Shown here piece after piece: positions 9,572-18,585 of a stretch of 64,000 nt of DNA. Position 1 is the first letter of the stretch, and each line of letters opens with the position of its first letter. The notes beneath the pieces are model-generated. The model saw nothing but the letters and a program-made list of their open reading frames with translations, made no database searches and was not told the DNA's origin. The translations under genes and the position numbers were made by a program. The DNA is from Halobacillus litoralis. Lineage in GTDB: Bacteria; Bacillota; Bacilli; Bacillales; Halobacillaceae. The DNA is taken from positions 124,001 through 188,000 of the forward strand of contig NZ_WMEW01000005.1 of NCBI RefSeq assembly GCF_009856355.1, given 5' to 3'.

Positions 9572-10231
9572 ATGTTAAATAAATCACAAATACGTTACTG
9601 CCTGGATATTTTCGAATCGATGTATCCGGATGCAGAATGTGAACTCAATCATACCAACCCATTTGAACTTCTCGTAGCTGTCGTTTTATCCGCACAGGCG
9701 ACGGATGCGCTGGTGAACAAGGTAACGCCGGATTTATTTGCAAAATATAAACGCCCGGAAGATTACGTGAATGTACCACTTGAAGAACTGCAGAACGACA
9801 TCAAGCGGATCGGACTATTCCGTAACAAAGCCAAAAACATTAAAAAGCTGTCGGAAACCCTGCTAGAAAAGTATGATGGTGAAGTACCCCCTACGAAAGA
9901 ACAACTGGAAAGTCTCGCCGGGGTAGGGAGGAAAACGGCAAATGTTGTCGCCTCTGTCGCCTTTGATGAACCAGCTATTGCCGTAGACACCCATGTGGAA
10001 CGCGTTTCTAAACGACTTGGCATCTGCCGGTGGAAGGATTCTGTTCTTGAAGTGGAAAAAACATTGATGCGTAAAGTGCCCGTCGATGAGTGGAGCGTTA
10101 CCCATCACCGGATGATTTTTTTCGGACGCTATCACTGTAAAGCTCAGCGCCCCAGCTGTGAAGAATGCCCATTGCTTTCTTTATGCAGAGAAGGCCAGAA
10201 ACGGATGAAAAAGAAAGAGAAAACTTCATAA
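9572..10231 (+). CDS. nth: Endonuclease III (DNA glycosylase/AP lyase)
   Basis: Removes oxidised pyrimidines and nicks abasic sites. 219 residues with the helix-hairpin-helix LAGVGRKTANVV carrying catalytic Lys121, catalytic Asp139 in VDTHVERVSKRLG, and the 4Fe-4S cluster cysteines 189, 196, 199 and 205 (spacing C-X6-C-X2-C-X5-C). In B. subtilis a small gene (ypoC) stands between nth and ponA; here nth runs straight into a shared terminator and ponA. AAAAAGG precedes the ATG. Confidence 0.96.
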   Translation: MLNKSQIRYCLDIFESMYPDAECELNHTNPFELLVAVVLSAQATDALVNKVTPDLFAKYKRPEDYVNVPLEELQNDIKRIGLFRNKAKNIKKLSETLLEKYDGEVPPTKEQLESLAGVGRKTANVVASVAFDEPAIAVDTHVERVSKRLGICRWKDSVLEVEKTLMRKVPVDEWSVTHHRMIFFGRYHCKAQRPSCEECPLLSLCREGQKRMKKKEKTS

Positions 10232-10267
10232 AAACAACCGTACGCCCTATGGCGTACGGTTGTTTTT
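10231..10267. terminator. Bidirectional terminator between nth and ponA
   Basis: A perfect 16-bp stem (10231-10246 with 10251-10266) and a CTAT loop, A-rich on one side and T-rich on the other, lying between convergent genes. It starts at the last base of nth. Confidence 0.93.
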
Positions 10268-12955
10268 TTACTCTTCTTCCTGATCTTCACTTTCATTTTG
10301 CTGGAGTTCTGTATCATTTTCTTCCTGAGGCGGCTGCTCTTCTGAGCTGCCGCCTCCATTATTTTGTTCGGAATTTTCACCGTTGTTATCCTGGTTGTTT
10401 TCTTCATTATCCTGTTCATTTCCGGTGTTTCCGTTATCTTGATCCGTATTCTGTTCTTCTTCAGGGGTTTCGTTATTCCCCTCGTTTTCTTCTTCATTCC
10501 CTGAATTCTCTTCAGGTTCTTCCGTTTCTTCTTCTGACTGCTCATCAGAAGGTGCTTCTTCTTCACTGCCTTCTTCACTGTTTTCTTCGTTCTCTCCGGA
10601 TTCCTCCGTTTCTTCTTCTTCCTGTTCCTCGTCCCCAATAGAACCAGGGGTCTGAACACGCACAGTGGCAGCATCGCTGTTTTCAGCCTGTTCATTATCA
10701 CTGATGGCAACGACAGAGAATTCGTAGGTGGCTGCAGGATCGATGCTGGTGATTTCCACGCTTGTATCTTTTGTCGTTGTTAATTGCCTGCTCTCACTGC
10801 CGTTAATGGAGGCAGCGACACGGAAGGTTACACCATCGGTATTACCATAATCCCAGCTCAAATCAATCGTAGAGGATTCTTCATTGAACTGACCGGATAA
10901 GCTTTGAACAGGGTCAAGTTTCTGGAAGACCTGAGACACTTTGGATGGTTGGTTATCAGCAAGGAACAGCTCGGTAACAATCCGGCTCTCAGGTGTGTAA
11001 TCACTCGGAAGACGGGCAGGATTGGAGCCTTCTTCAACATCCACCCAGGCAACTGAATCAGGTTTTTTGAAGTCAGCTGTATCCTTCCCTTGAGAGATCT
11101 GTGTCATCAAAGGCTTGAAAATCTGCTTTGGAATATTTCTAGCCGCATCTGACAGGCCGCGGGAATTATCTTCCCCGTATCCGGTCCAGATCGATATGGA
11201 ATAATTCGTTGTATACCCGCTGAACCATGAGTTGTTGGCGACATCTCCAATGTTTGTTGTTCCGGTTTTACCGGCTTCAGGAAGACTTGGTACATTGGCA
11301 CTGGTACCCGAGCCTTCACTCATGGTAGTCTGGAGCATATTGGAAACCATATATGCCGTCGCACTGCTCATAGCGGAATTCGGCTCTGGTTTTAGGTCAA
11401 TCGTGCCTTCCCCTGGAATTTCAACACTTTCAACAGTGTAAGGCTCGACATAGACGCCTTCATTACCAAAGGCCGCATAAGCGCCTGCCATCTGCAGAGG
11501 ATTCATTCCGGTGGACCCTCCTCCAATGGCGTCGTTTAAGGACATGCCATCTTCACCGAAGTCAACACCAAGACCTTCTGCAAAGCCCTCGGCCTTATCC
11601 ACGCCGACTTCCTGCAGAAGCTTAATGGTAGGGATGTTCAAGGATCGGCTCAAGGCATAGCGGGCGGAAACCCACCCTCTAAACTGATTATCAAAGTTAT
11701 TCGGCGACCAATCGCCAAAGTCTGTTTTTTCATCATTTAGTTGATGATAGGTGGAAATTTTATTGTATTCAATGGCCGGTCCGTAGGCAGCAATCGGCTT
11801 AAACGTGGAGCCCGGCTGACGATTAATATCCGTGGCAAAGTTAAAGCCTTCTTTCTGGTAGTTACGACCACCGCCGATGGCCTTGACAGCACCTGTCTTT
11901 GTATCTGTCACGGCCACTCCGGTTTCGAGTTCATCATCCGGCCACGGAATGGATCCTTCATTGCTGAGAAGCTGCTGCACATAATCCTGGGCATCGGTGT
12001 CGAGGGTGGTGTAAATGTTCAGACCGTCTTTATAAATATCGGCTCCGTCCATTTTCTCCTGGACTTCTTCGGCTACTCTGTCAATGAAGGCCTGATATGG
12101 AGTCGCTTCTTCCTGCTGTCTTTCGATAAGCATGTCTTCGATTTCAACACTTCTTGCCTCATCGGCTTCCGTTTCTGTGATTTTGCCATGCTGCACCATT
12201 AAGCTCAACACAGTATTCATTCTGTCTTTAGCCAGATCAGGATTTTCAAAAGGCATATAACCGCTCGGACGCTGGGGCAGACCTGCAAGTAAGGCAGCTT
12301 CAGGCAGGGTCAGTTCACTCAAATCTTTTTTGCCGAAATAGGTTTCAGCGGCTTCCGCTACACCATAGGAGCCAGCTCCGTAGTAAATCTTGTTCAAGTA
12401 CATCTCCAGAATTTCCTCTTTGGAATATTCCTGGTCCAGTTTGATGGCCAGATACTGCTCCTGGACTTTTCGTTTGATCGTTTTTTCGGTGGTCAGAAAG
12501 GACTCCTTCACGACCTGCTGGGTGATTGTACTGGCACCTTCTGCACCAAATCCACCTGTAATATTGGCCAGGACGGCGCCGCCGATCCTTTGGAAGTCGA
12601 TACCGATATGGTCATAAAAACGCACATCTTCTGTGGCCAGCACAGCATCTTCCAGGACTGCCGGAATATCGTCGTACGTAATTTTCGTGCGCCTTTCATC
12701 CCCGGCAAGATCAGCAACGAGCTCACCGTCATCATCATAGACTTTCGAAGAAAATGGATCAGATAATTTCTCTTCATCGAGGGCGGGGGCGGAAACAGCA
12801 TAATAAGTAAATAATGCGCCGACACCGATCATCAGGACGATACCTATAGTCAAGAGGGTCATAAAGACCTTTTTGAACTTTGAAGTTCCTTTGGTTTTTT
12901 TTGATGATTTCATTTGTTTTCGTCGTGCTGTACGCGACTGGCTATCGTTTGCCAT
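10268..12955 (-). CDS. ponA: Bifunctional penicillin-binding protein 1 (PBP1A/1B)
   Basis: Polymerises and cross-links peptidoglycan outside the membrane. 895 residues: a basic cytoplasmic tail, one transmembrane helix (~residues 28-54), GT51 glycosyltransferase with Glu109 in ATEDVRFYDHIG and GASTITQQ, then transpeptidase with Ser383-TFK, SLN at 438-440 and KTG at 563-565. A fibronectin III-like domain (~680-770) is followed by ~120 residues made almost wholly of Glu, Asn, Gln, Asp and Ser. Acidic PBP1 tails are known in Bacilli, but this one is long and strongly acidic. GGAGG precedes the ATG; recU lies 17 nt upstream in the same operon. Confidence 0.96.
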   Translation of the reverse strand: MANDSQSRTARRKQMKSSKKTKGTSKFKKVFMTLLTIGIVLMIGVGALFTYYAVSAPALDEEKLSDPFSSKVYDDDGELVADLAGDERRTKITYDDIPAVLEDAVLATEDVRFYDHIGIDFQRIGGAVLANITGGFGAEGASTITQQVVKESFLTTEKTIKRKVQEQYLAIKLDQEYSKEEILEMYLNKIYYGAGSYGVAEAAETYFGKKDLSELTLPEAALLAGLPQRPSGYMPFENPDLAKDRMNTVLSLMVQHGKITETEADEARSVEIEDMLIERQQEEATPYQAFIDRVAEEVQEKMDGADIYKDGLNIYTTLDTDAQDYVQQLLSNEGSIPWPDDELETGVAVTDTKTGAVKAIGGGRNYQKEGFNFATDINRQPGSTFKPIAAYGPAIEYNKISTYHQLNDEKTDFGDWSPNNFDNQFRGWVSARYALSRSLNIPTIKLLQEVGVDKAEGFAEGLGVDFGEDGMSLNDAIGGGSTGMNPLQMAGAYAAFGNEGVYVEPYTVESVEIPGEGTIDLKPEPNSAMSSATAYMVSNMLQTTMSEGSGTSANVPSLPEAGKTGTTNIGDVANNSWFSGYTTNYSISIWTGYGEDNSRGLSDAARNIPKQIFKPLMTQISQGKDTADFKKPDSVAWVDVEEGSNPARLPSDYTPESRIVTELFLADNQPSKVSQVFQKLDPVQSLSGQFNEESSTIDLSWDYGNTDGVTFRVAASINGSESRQLTTTKDTSVEITSIDPAATYEFSVVAISDNEQAENSDAATVRVQTPGSIGDEEQEEEETEESGENEENSEEGSEEEAPSDEQSEEETEEPEENSGNEEENEGNNETPEEEQNTDQDNGNTGNEQDNEENNQDNNGENSEQNNGGGSSEEQPPQEENDTELQQNESEDQEEE

Positions 12956-12972
12956 GTTACATTTCCTCCATT

Positions 12973-13563
12973 TCAGAAATAAAGCTTATCCAACACCCCG
13001 GCGTAATCAATCCGGGCCTGGTAACGAAAGGGAATACGAACGCCTTCCTTGTAAATACTGTTGTAAGGGATCGATTTCCGACCTCCGTTCTGCTGGTCAT
13101 CCCAGAAGGCGAAAAGCATCGATGAAGGAAGCAGGTACACCTCATCCCTGGGGGTGAACTTGATAATAAAAAAGCTGATCCCCCCGTGCTTTTCGACGGC
13201 TTTCATATGATCCACCTGATGCTGGTGGACATTGCTGAGTGGAAAGGACGTTTTGTTTTTCGTTTCCTTGGCCTCAAAATCAATGTATCTGCCACGATAT
13301 ACGCCATTATAGTCGGTTGTGGATGCCTGTTTGAAATAAGCTTCCTTAATTACGGCCGCACTACGCTTCGGGTAATCCACTTGAACAATCTGAACAGGTG
13401 TAGGTTTTTTATGGATCACCGCCAGCCCGGCCTGCAGGTAATATTCATTCGTTAAATTAATGTCTTCTTCAAGGGTCATTCCTCTGTTGCTGAACTCTGG
13501 TTTTGTCTTTCCTTGGGGGGCAGCATGCCGGCTTGGGCTGCGTCTCCCGTTGGGATAATTCAA
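12973..13563 (-). CDS. recU: Holliday junction resolvase RecU
   Basis: Cuts four-way junctions during recombination and chromosome segregation. 196 residues with the family pattern [11 protein letters not shown] near the start, then the nuclease core [21 protein letters not shown], and [20 protein letters not shown]. It stands directly upstream of ponA, the conserved recU-ponA pair of Firmicutes that joins recombination to cell-wall synthesis. The start ATG has GGAGGGAAG upstream on the minus strand. Confidence 0.96.
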   Translation of the reverse strand: MNYPNGRRSPSRHAAPQGKTKPEFSNRGMTLEEDINLTNEYYLQAGLAVIHKKPTPVQIVQVDYPKRSAAVIKEAYFKQASTTDYNGVYRGRYIDFEAKETKNKTSFPLSNVHQHQVDHMKAVEKHGGISFFIIKFTPRDEVYLLPSSMLFAFWDDQQNGGRKSIPYNSIYKEGVRIPFRYQARIDYAGVLDKLYF

Positions 13564-13629
13564 TATTCTTCCCTCCCTGTAGCCATGAGAGTATCATACC
13601 AAAATTTACGCGCCAAGCATATATACTAA

Positions 13630-13658
13630 TGGTTCAATTCTTATAGACGTTTGAACCA
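13630..13658. repeat. Inverted repeat in the recU upstream region
   Basis: TGGTTCAA and TTGAACCA, 8 bp each, separated by 13 bp. It lies 70-95 nt upstream of recU on the minus strand, between recU and the sspM terminator. It could be an operator or a weak hairpin. The rest of 13564-13783 shows no open frame or RNA that I can recognise. Confidence 0.35.
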
Positions 13659-13783
13659 GAGGAAAGTTTCATTTTGTCACAATTCCGACACAGAAAGATT
13701 CAGCACCAGGGAAATTTCCCTATAATCACGTATTCTAAACCTGTATATATAGTCCTTCGATAATACCGGTTTGTTTCTGAGGA

Positions 13784-13816
13784 TAAAAAAACTGCTGCTA
13801 AAAGAAATAGCAGCAG
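13784..13816 (-). terminator. Terminator of sspM
   Basis: On the minus strand CTGCTGCTA pairs with TAGCAGCAG around a 7-nt loop and is followed by seven Ts. It begins 8 nt after the sspM stop codon, supporting sspM as a separate one-gene transcript. Confidence 0.88.
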
Positions 13817-13824
13817 CATCATCC

Positions 13825-13917
13825 TTATGTGGCCGGTCGGTTTTCTCCCGCCAGTTTAGGATTGTCCGTTTCGGCCTTGACCGGTTTTTTCTTCTTCTTT
13901 TCTTTTTTTCCTGCCAT
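13825..13917 (-). CDS. sspM: Acid-soluble spore protein M (minor SASP)
   Basis: A 30-codon gene, far below usual gene-calling limits. AAAGGAGG lies 7 nt before the ATG, and a terminator follows the stop. The product begins MAGKKEKKKKK and ends KLAGENRPAT. The end matches the C-terminus I recall for B. subtilis SspM (KLGGPNRPST), and in B. subtilis sspM also lies next to recU and yppE. SspM is made in the developing spore and is found in the spore core. A weak sigma-G-like promoter (GCATA, 17-18 nt, AAGACTA) can be read about 75 nt upstream on the minus strand, but this is tentative. Confidence 0.82.
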   Translation of the reverse strand: MAGKKEKKKKKPVKAETDNPKLAGENRPAT

Positions 13918-14054
13918 GTGTTCTCCTCCTTTGATGTCGAAGGTGCTGTTGGTTTTGACTTGTTTTGTTGCTTTAGTTCTAGTCTTGTCATTCTTAAAGG
14001 AGATATGCATGGAGGAGAGAAAATGTTACGTATCCAAAAAAGGGGGAGATGCCC

Positions 14055-14321
14055 ATGACCAAACCCATTGTCGTCACGCCTGAGGAATTTGAGCGTCAGC
14101 TTTTTCAGCTGCAGGAAAAATTCTCACTCCTTGAAAGAAGAATGTCCTTAAAAGCGGATGAGATTGTCTTTTCCATGACTGTCGCCCACCGGAAAGAAGT
14201 GGATGAACTAAGAGATGAGGTTTTGCACCTGCAGGGTGAGCTCAGACATATGAAGAAGGAGAAACGTCAGGCATACATGGGAAGAATCGCCCAGCAGGCT
14301 AAAAAGAGGTCTGTGGGATAA
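14055..14321 (+). CDS. Short coiled-coil protein of unknown function
   Basis: About 88 residues with no cysteine and no membrane segment. The sequence from FERQLFQLQEKFSLLERRMSL through VDELRDEVLHLQGELRHMKKEK has regular leucine heptads and should form a helical coiled coil, followed by a basic tail (KRQAYMGRIAQQAKKRSVG). The ATG at 14055 is used because GGGGGAG is 7 nt upstream; ATG 14049 overlaps that site. It lies 53 nt before yppE and reads in the same direction. I do not recognise the family. Confidence 0.72.
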   Translation: MTKPIVVTPEEFERQLFQLQEKFSLLERRMSLKADEIVFSMTVAHRKEVDELRDEVLHLQGELRHMKKEKRQAYMGRIAQQAKKRSVG

Positions 14322-14374
14322 AATTGATGCCATCCCCGCGCACATGGTAGAGTAGAGGAGAAAGGTGTGGGAGG

Positions 14375-14737
14375 ATGTCGTTAGAAAAATTCACAATGGA
14401 ATTAAAGTCCATAATTGATAAGCAGCATCAGCGCTTTCTTTATACAGATGGCCCTGTGGATAGAAACAACCGGGAGTTTTTTGCTCATGTGAAGGAAGAA
14501 ACGAAACCGATGTTTGAGGTGAACCATCAATGGATGGAGGAAGCTGAACAATTTGTGAAAAATAGAGAATCGTCTGTTCACCCCAATCAGGTGAAATCAA
14601 CGCATGAGAATATTGAGATGATCATTCTCCATAGTTATTACCTGGATGTGGAGCGCAAACGTTTTAAGGAATTGTATCAATCATCTCATTATGTCCTCGA
14701 TATGATCTTGAGTGATATTGAAAAAAGATCCTCATAA
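14375..14737 (+). CDS. yppE: YppE family protein (DUF1798)
   Basis: 120 residues, predicted all-helical. The segment VHPNQVKSTHENIEMIILHSYY followed by RKRFKELYQSSHYVLDMIL is characteristic of the YppE/DUF1798 family, and the place next to sspM and recU agrees with B. subtilis. Function unknown. AAAGGTG is 7 nt before the ATG. A strong bidirectional terminator follows. Confidence 0.86.
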   Translation: MSLEKFTMELKSIIDKQHQRFLYTDGPVDRNNREFFAHVKEETKPMFEVNHQWMEEAEQFVKNRESSVHPNQVKSTHENIEMIILHSYYLDVERKRFKELYQSSHYVLDMILSDIEKRSS

Positions 14738-14744
14738 GTAATAA

Positions 14745-14782
14745 AAAAACCGGAGCTGATTTTTCATCAGCTCCGGTTTTTT
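14745..14782. terminator. Bidirectional terminator between yppE and the RND gene
   Basis: A 16-bp stem built on ACCGGAGCTGAT / ATCAGCTCCGGT with a short T-rich loop and T runs in both directions, between convergent genes. Confidence 0.92.
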
Positions 14783-14785
14783 ATG

Positions 14786-17700
14786 TCACGCCTGTTTTTC
14801 TTTCTTTGTCAGTTTGGCGAAAATCAAATAGAACGAAGGTACAAGCAGCAGCGTGAGTATCGTTGAAAAGGCAAGTCCGGAAACGATTGAAACAGCCAGA
14901 GGCCTGAATAAGACATCGCCTGAAAAGATAATCGGTGTTAACGCAGCGATGGACGTCAGGGAAGTCAGAACAATTGGTCGAATCCGTGCCCGGCCTGCTT
15001 CAATCACAGCTTCTGCTGTCGTCGCATAGGAGGATAGGTTCTGCTCAATGAATTCCACTAGTATGACCGAATTTCGAACGACAATACCTGACAGGGATAC
15101 AATACCGAGGACAGCCAGGAAGCTGAGCGGCTCTCCGGATATGAACAGACCTACAATGGCTCCTGTGACCGCCAGGAAGACCGTACCGGTAATCAAGAGC
15201 GGCATAAATAAGGAATTGAACTGAACGGCAATGGTTAAATAGATCAGGAACAGAACGATGACAAACAGCTTGGATACTTCAATAAAGAATTCCGTCTGGG
15301 CATCATTTTGTCCTGATTCTACAAGCGAATACCCTTCAGGGAGATTCTCCTTAATAGAGGCTGTTACATCCTCAGCTTTACTGGAAAATTCATCCTCGGA
15401 TCCTTCCTGTGGGTAGGCTTCGATCGTTAGGGTGCGTTCTCCATTCAAGTGAGGGATGACTCCGATCCCTTCCGTTTCCTCTACAGTGACAAGTTCATCC
15501 AGCGTAAACATCTCTGGAGGTCCGTTTCCACTGTTCGCAGCAGCTACACGGAGTTCATCAAGCGCTGCGCCTTCTTCGCTGCCATCATCGAGGATCACTT
15601 GAAGTGGCAGACGTGTAACGCCATTGTCGAAGGTGCCCAGTGGCGCACCGGAATTAGCCAGTTGAAGTTGAGAAACGACGGTGTCTACAGCAATTCCATT
15701 TTCGGCAAGCAGCGATCTGTCTGGTACATATTCGACAAAGGGTTGATTTTTATCAGCATTGATGGTGACAATTTCAGATTCTTCAATAGCAGAGAATTCT
15801 TCTTTTGCCTGTTCGGCTGTTTCAAACAGCTGATTGATCTCCGGTCCTTGAATTTTCACTTGAACAGGGGGAGATGGCGGCGGCCCCGATACAATGGTCT
15901 CAAGGAAAATTTCCGCCTCTGGGAATTCGTTGCGGAGCGGTTCCTCCCATTTTTCAATGAATGCAGAAGCACTCGTTTCATCCCTGTCCACCCGGACGAG
16001 GACCTGACCGGTGTTTTCTCCAGTCTGCTGGAGTCCGGAGCTGAACAAGTTTGGAAGACCTGTACCTGCGTATGTGGCTGTTTCTGTTACAGGTTCCTCC
16101 GAATCTTCGATGAAGCGGACCATATCCTGCAGAGTTGTTTCCGTGTCCTCAAGCGTTGTGCCTTTAGGATTTTCCACATTGATGGTCACTTCAGGCCTGT
16201 CGGCAGCCGGGAAAAACTCAAAAGGAATCTTAATGGCAAGCAGGGCAAGCAGGATACAGATCACGATTCCGGATGCAGCCGTTACCCATGGGCGTTTTGT
16301 GGTCTTCGGAAGCAGTCGGCCGGCATAGACACGTTCAAGCCGGTCGAACAGTCCGCCGAGCAAGCCTGTCTTCGAATTTTTCTTTTGTTTCTTATTTCGT
16401 TTCCTTGCGTACTGAACCGTCGGTATCAATGTAAGTGCGATGATCGTAGACGCTGTTATCGTGAAAATCAATACGGAAGGGAGGGCTCTGATAAAATCGC
16501 CGTTGGTCCCGGAAAGGAACATGAGCGGGAAAAAACTGAAAATGATCATTAAAGTAGAAGTTATGATCGATTTCCCCACTTCTCTTACTCCCCGGACGGT
16601 TCCTTCAAGAGGGCCGTCCCCCAGCTGGAATCTCCGCTGAATATTATCGTTAACGACGATGGCGTCATCAACGAGGATACCAATGGCTATGATCATACCG
16701 ATGATGGATATCTGGTTAAGGTCAACCCCCACATATGGGAGAGGGATCAGTCCGATGATGATGGAAACCGGTATTGCCAGTGCTACGAGTACAGCGGATG
16801 AAAGAGGGAGGCCGAGCACCATAATGACAATAACAGCAAGCAGGGATATTCCAAAGGAAGTGATTAAATTCGTGAACACTTCTTCGATGACGGTACTTTG
16901 TGTATAAAACTGCTCTACGTCTATGTTTTCAGGCAGATCTCCGCTTAATCCCTCTACTTCTTCTGTAATCTGTTCCTGAAGAGCTGATATGTTGACTCCT
17001 TCCTCAGCAAGAATCGTTACAGAAAGAGCCGGTTTTCCCTCATAGGTAATACGGTCTTCCAGTGCTTTGTTTGTGACCGACGTTTCCCCCACATCTGATA
17101 AGGCTAGAGGCGAGCCGTCAGGGCTGGTACCTATATTCAATCCGCCCAGTTCCTCAGCACTTTCGTACTTCTGAAACAGCAGCTGTTTGATTTCACCATC
17201 GGTTTCTTCTGTACCTATAGCGGCGGGGCTGATTTCCTGCTGCAGTTTCTGGATGACAGTCACCGGTGTGAGCTGGTTTTCACCAAGTGCTTCATTATCA
17301 AGCGAAACCGTTAACTGCTGTTCCGGGAGTCCTTTCACCAGAACAGACTGTACACCGGAGATAGAAGTGAGCCGTTCTTCCCATATCTTGATGTCAGGGC
17401 GCAGGTCATAAAGGCTTTCCTGTGCATCCGCTGTCAGGTTATAGGAAGCTACTGCAGACATGGTCGTATCCGTATTCACTTCAGGCTCCTGTACCTCGTC
17501 GGGGAAAGCTCTGGAAACGTCGGAGACCGCTTGTCTAATTTTAGAATTCACCGTATCTACGGATGCTCCGCCCGCGAGCGTGGCAGTCACTGAGCCGAAT
17601 CCGGACGTAGAGGCGGAAGTCAGTTCATCCACACCTTCAATCGATGAAAGCTCCTCCTCCAGTGGATTGGTAATGGTACTTTCTACTTCCTGAGGGGTAG

Positions 17701-17851
17701 CTCCGGGATAAACGGTGGAGATGGAAGCTACGTTGACGTTGATTTCAGGAATTTCCCGTTTGGGAAGCTGCAGATATGTGAAGATACCTGTAAACAATAG
17801 TAATAAGATAAATACCCATACAATCTTGTTGTATTGTAAGAATGTTTTCAT
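14786..17851 (-). CDS. RND family efflux transporter, SwrC/AcrB-like
   Basis: About 1021 residues with the two-fold RND plan: a first helix (NKIVWVFILLLLFTGIFTYL), a large outer porter domain starting LPKREIPEINVN and YPGATPQEVE, a helix bundle (~335-510) with the GILVDDAIVVNDNIQRR motif that includes the proton-relay Asp pair, then a second copy ending in VVRNSVILVEFIEQN and RIRPIVLTSLTSI. The nearest Bacillus relative is SwrC (YerP), needed for swarming and surfactin resistance. Substrate here is unknown. The start at MKTFLQYN is chosen because AAAGGAGG lies 8 nt upstream; the reading frame is open further back. No membrane-fusion partner is adjacent, as is usual for SwrC. Confidence 0.93.
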   Translation of the reverse strand: MKTFLQYNKIVWVFILLLLFTGIFTYLQLPKREIPEINVNVASISTVYPGATPQEVESTITNPLEEELSSIEGVDELTSASTSGFGSVTATLAGGASVDTVNSKIRQAVSDVSRAFPDEVQEPEVNTDTTMSAVASYNLTADAQESLYDLRPDIKIWEERLTSISGVQSVLVKGLPEQQLTVSLDNEALGENQLTPVTVIQKLQQEISPAAIGTEETDGEIKQLLFQKYESAEELGGLNIGTSPDGSPLALSDVGETSVTNKALEDRITYEGKPALSVTILAEEGVNISALQEQITEEVEGLSGDLPENIDVEQFYTQSTVIEEVFTNLITSFGISLLAVIVIMVLGLPLSSAVLVALAIPVSIIIGLIPLPYVGVDLNQISIIGMIIAIGILVDDAIVVNDNIQRRFQLGDGPLEGTVRGVREVGKSIITSTLMIIFSFFPLMFLSGTNGDFIRALPSVLIFTITASTIIALTLIPTVQYARKRNKKQKKNSKTGLLGGLFDRLERVYAGRLLPKTTKRPWVTAASGIVICILLALLAIKIPFEFFPAADRPEVTINVENPKGTTLEDTETTLQDMVRFIEDSEEPVTETATYAGTGLPNLFSSGLQQTGENTGQVLVRVDRDETSASAFIEKWEEPLRNEFPEAEIFLETIVSGPPPSPPVQVKIQGPEINQLFETAEQAKEEFSAIEESEIVTINADKNQPFVEYVPDRSLLAENGIAVDTVVSQLQLANSGAPLGTFDNGVTRLPLQVILDDGSEEGAALDELRVAAANSGNGPPEMFTLDELVTVEETEGIGVIPHLNGERTLTIEAYPQEGSEDEFSSKAEDVTASIKENLPEGYSLVESGQNDAQTEFFIEVSKLFVIVLFLIYLTIAVQFNSLFMPLLITGTVFLAVTGAIVGLFISGEPLSFLAVLGIVSLSGIVVRNSVILVEFIEQNLSSYATTAEAVIEAGRARIRPIVLTSLTSIAALTPIIFSGDVLFRPLAVSIVSGLAFSTILTLLLVPSFYLIFAKLTKKEKQA

Positions 17852-17887
17852 ATCCTTTCCTCCTTTGTATTCTATGTGCTTCTCCAG

Positions 17888-17918
17888 TATAAGCTTTTTT
17901 CTGACACATGTGTCAAAT
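17888..17918 (-). promoter_or_regulatory. Promoter of the RND gene with a palindromic operator on the -35
   Basis: On the minus strand TTGACA (17913-17918) and TATACT (17888-17893) are 19 nt apart. The perfect 14-bp palindrome TGACACATGTGTCA (17904-17917) covers five bases of the -35 and half of the spacer. This placement suits a dimeric repressor. Its distance to the start codon is about 55 nt. Confidence 0.6.
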
Positions 17919-18017
17919 ATTGATCTGCTGAATGTGCCCGGCACATCTATTGAAATCGCTTTACTTTTGTTTTTTATTCATATATAATGACTTTCCCACT
18001 AATAGGGAGGGATGACG

Positions 18018-18419
18018 TTGGAACAAAAACAGTTGATGAAACATGCCGTTGAAGCCAGAGGTACGGCTTACACACCTTATTCTAAATTTCCAGTAGGAGC
18101 TGCAGTCCTGACAGAGGACGGCACTCTGTATACAGGATGCAATATTGAAAATGCCGCTTATCCAGTGTCCTTATGTGCAGAAAGAGTAGCGATTTTCAAA
18201 GCCATTTCCGATGGACATAAAAAATTCAAGTCCCTTGCTGTAGCAGCCGACACAGGGAGGCCTGTACCTCCTTGCGGATCCTGCCGTCAAGTGATGAGTG
18301 AATTCTTCGATTCATCCGTTACCATTTATACAACCAATTTAACCGGCGATACGAAAACATTCACGATGGATGAAATTCTGCCGTTCTCCTTCGCGCCTTC
18401 TGATCTTCCTGAAGAGTGA
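18018..18419 (+). CDS. cdd: Cytidine deaminase
   Basis: Deaminates cytidine and deoxycytidine in pyrimidine salvage. 133 residues with zinc ligands in CAERVA and PCGSCRQ, the catalytic Glu in CAE, and the substrate motif GCNIENAAYP. TTG 18018 is chosen over ATG 18012: AGGGAGGG ends 7 nt before the TTG but touches the ATG, and the TTG start gives the same N-terminal length as B. subtilis Cdd. Its terminator carries a mobile element insertion. Confidence 0.96.
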   Translation: MEQKQLMKHAVEARGTAYTPYSKFPVGAAVLTEDGTLYTGCNIENAAYPVSLCAERVAIFKAISDGHKKFKSLAVAADTGRPVPPCGSCRQVMSEFFDSSVTIYTTNLTGDTKTFTMDEILPFSFAPSDLPEE

Positions 18420-18454
18420 TGGATCCTTTGAAAAAGCAGAGATTTGATCTTCTC

Positions 18455-18488
18455 AGACTGTCGATAAAGTTCTCGACGGTCTTTTTTT
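18455..18488 (+). terminator. cdd terminator, interrupted in its T tract
   Basis: GACTGTCGA pairs with TCGACGGTC (one G-T pair) around an 8-nt loop and is followed by seven or more Ts. The last four Ts are also part of the 8-bp target duplication of the adjacent element, so the element entered the T tract itself. Confidence 0.85.
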
Positions 18489-18492
18489 ATAT
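18485..18492. repeat. Left target-site duplication TTTTATAT
   Basis: Eight bases immediately before the left terminal repeat. The same eight bases follow the right end at 18959-18966. Confidence 0.88.
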
Positions 18493-18585
18493 GGCTCTGT
18501 TAAAGTCTGTTGTTGATATTTCAAACGATTACTAAATCGTCTCCGTCTGGAATTAAGGGGCCGGTCCGTTGTTTACTCAGAGCAT

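Noticed and set aside
10144-10710. A Lys-rich open frame on - overlapping nth and the end of ponA
   Set aside because: It is the shadow of the GAA-rich tail of ponA in another frame; composition explains the long opening.
15449-16552. A 367-codon open frame on + inside the RND gene
   Set aside because: It lies antisense to a clear RND transporter, has no ribosome site, and its product looks like random translation rich in Cys and Arg.
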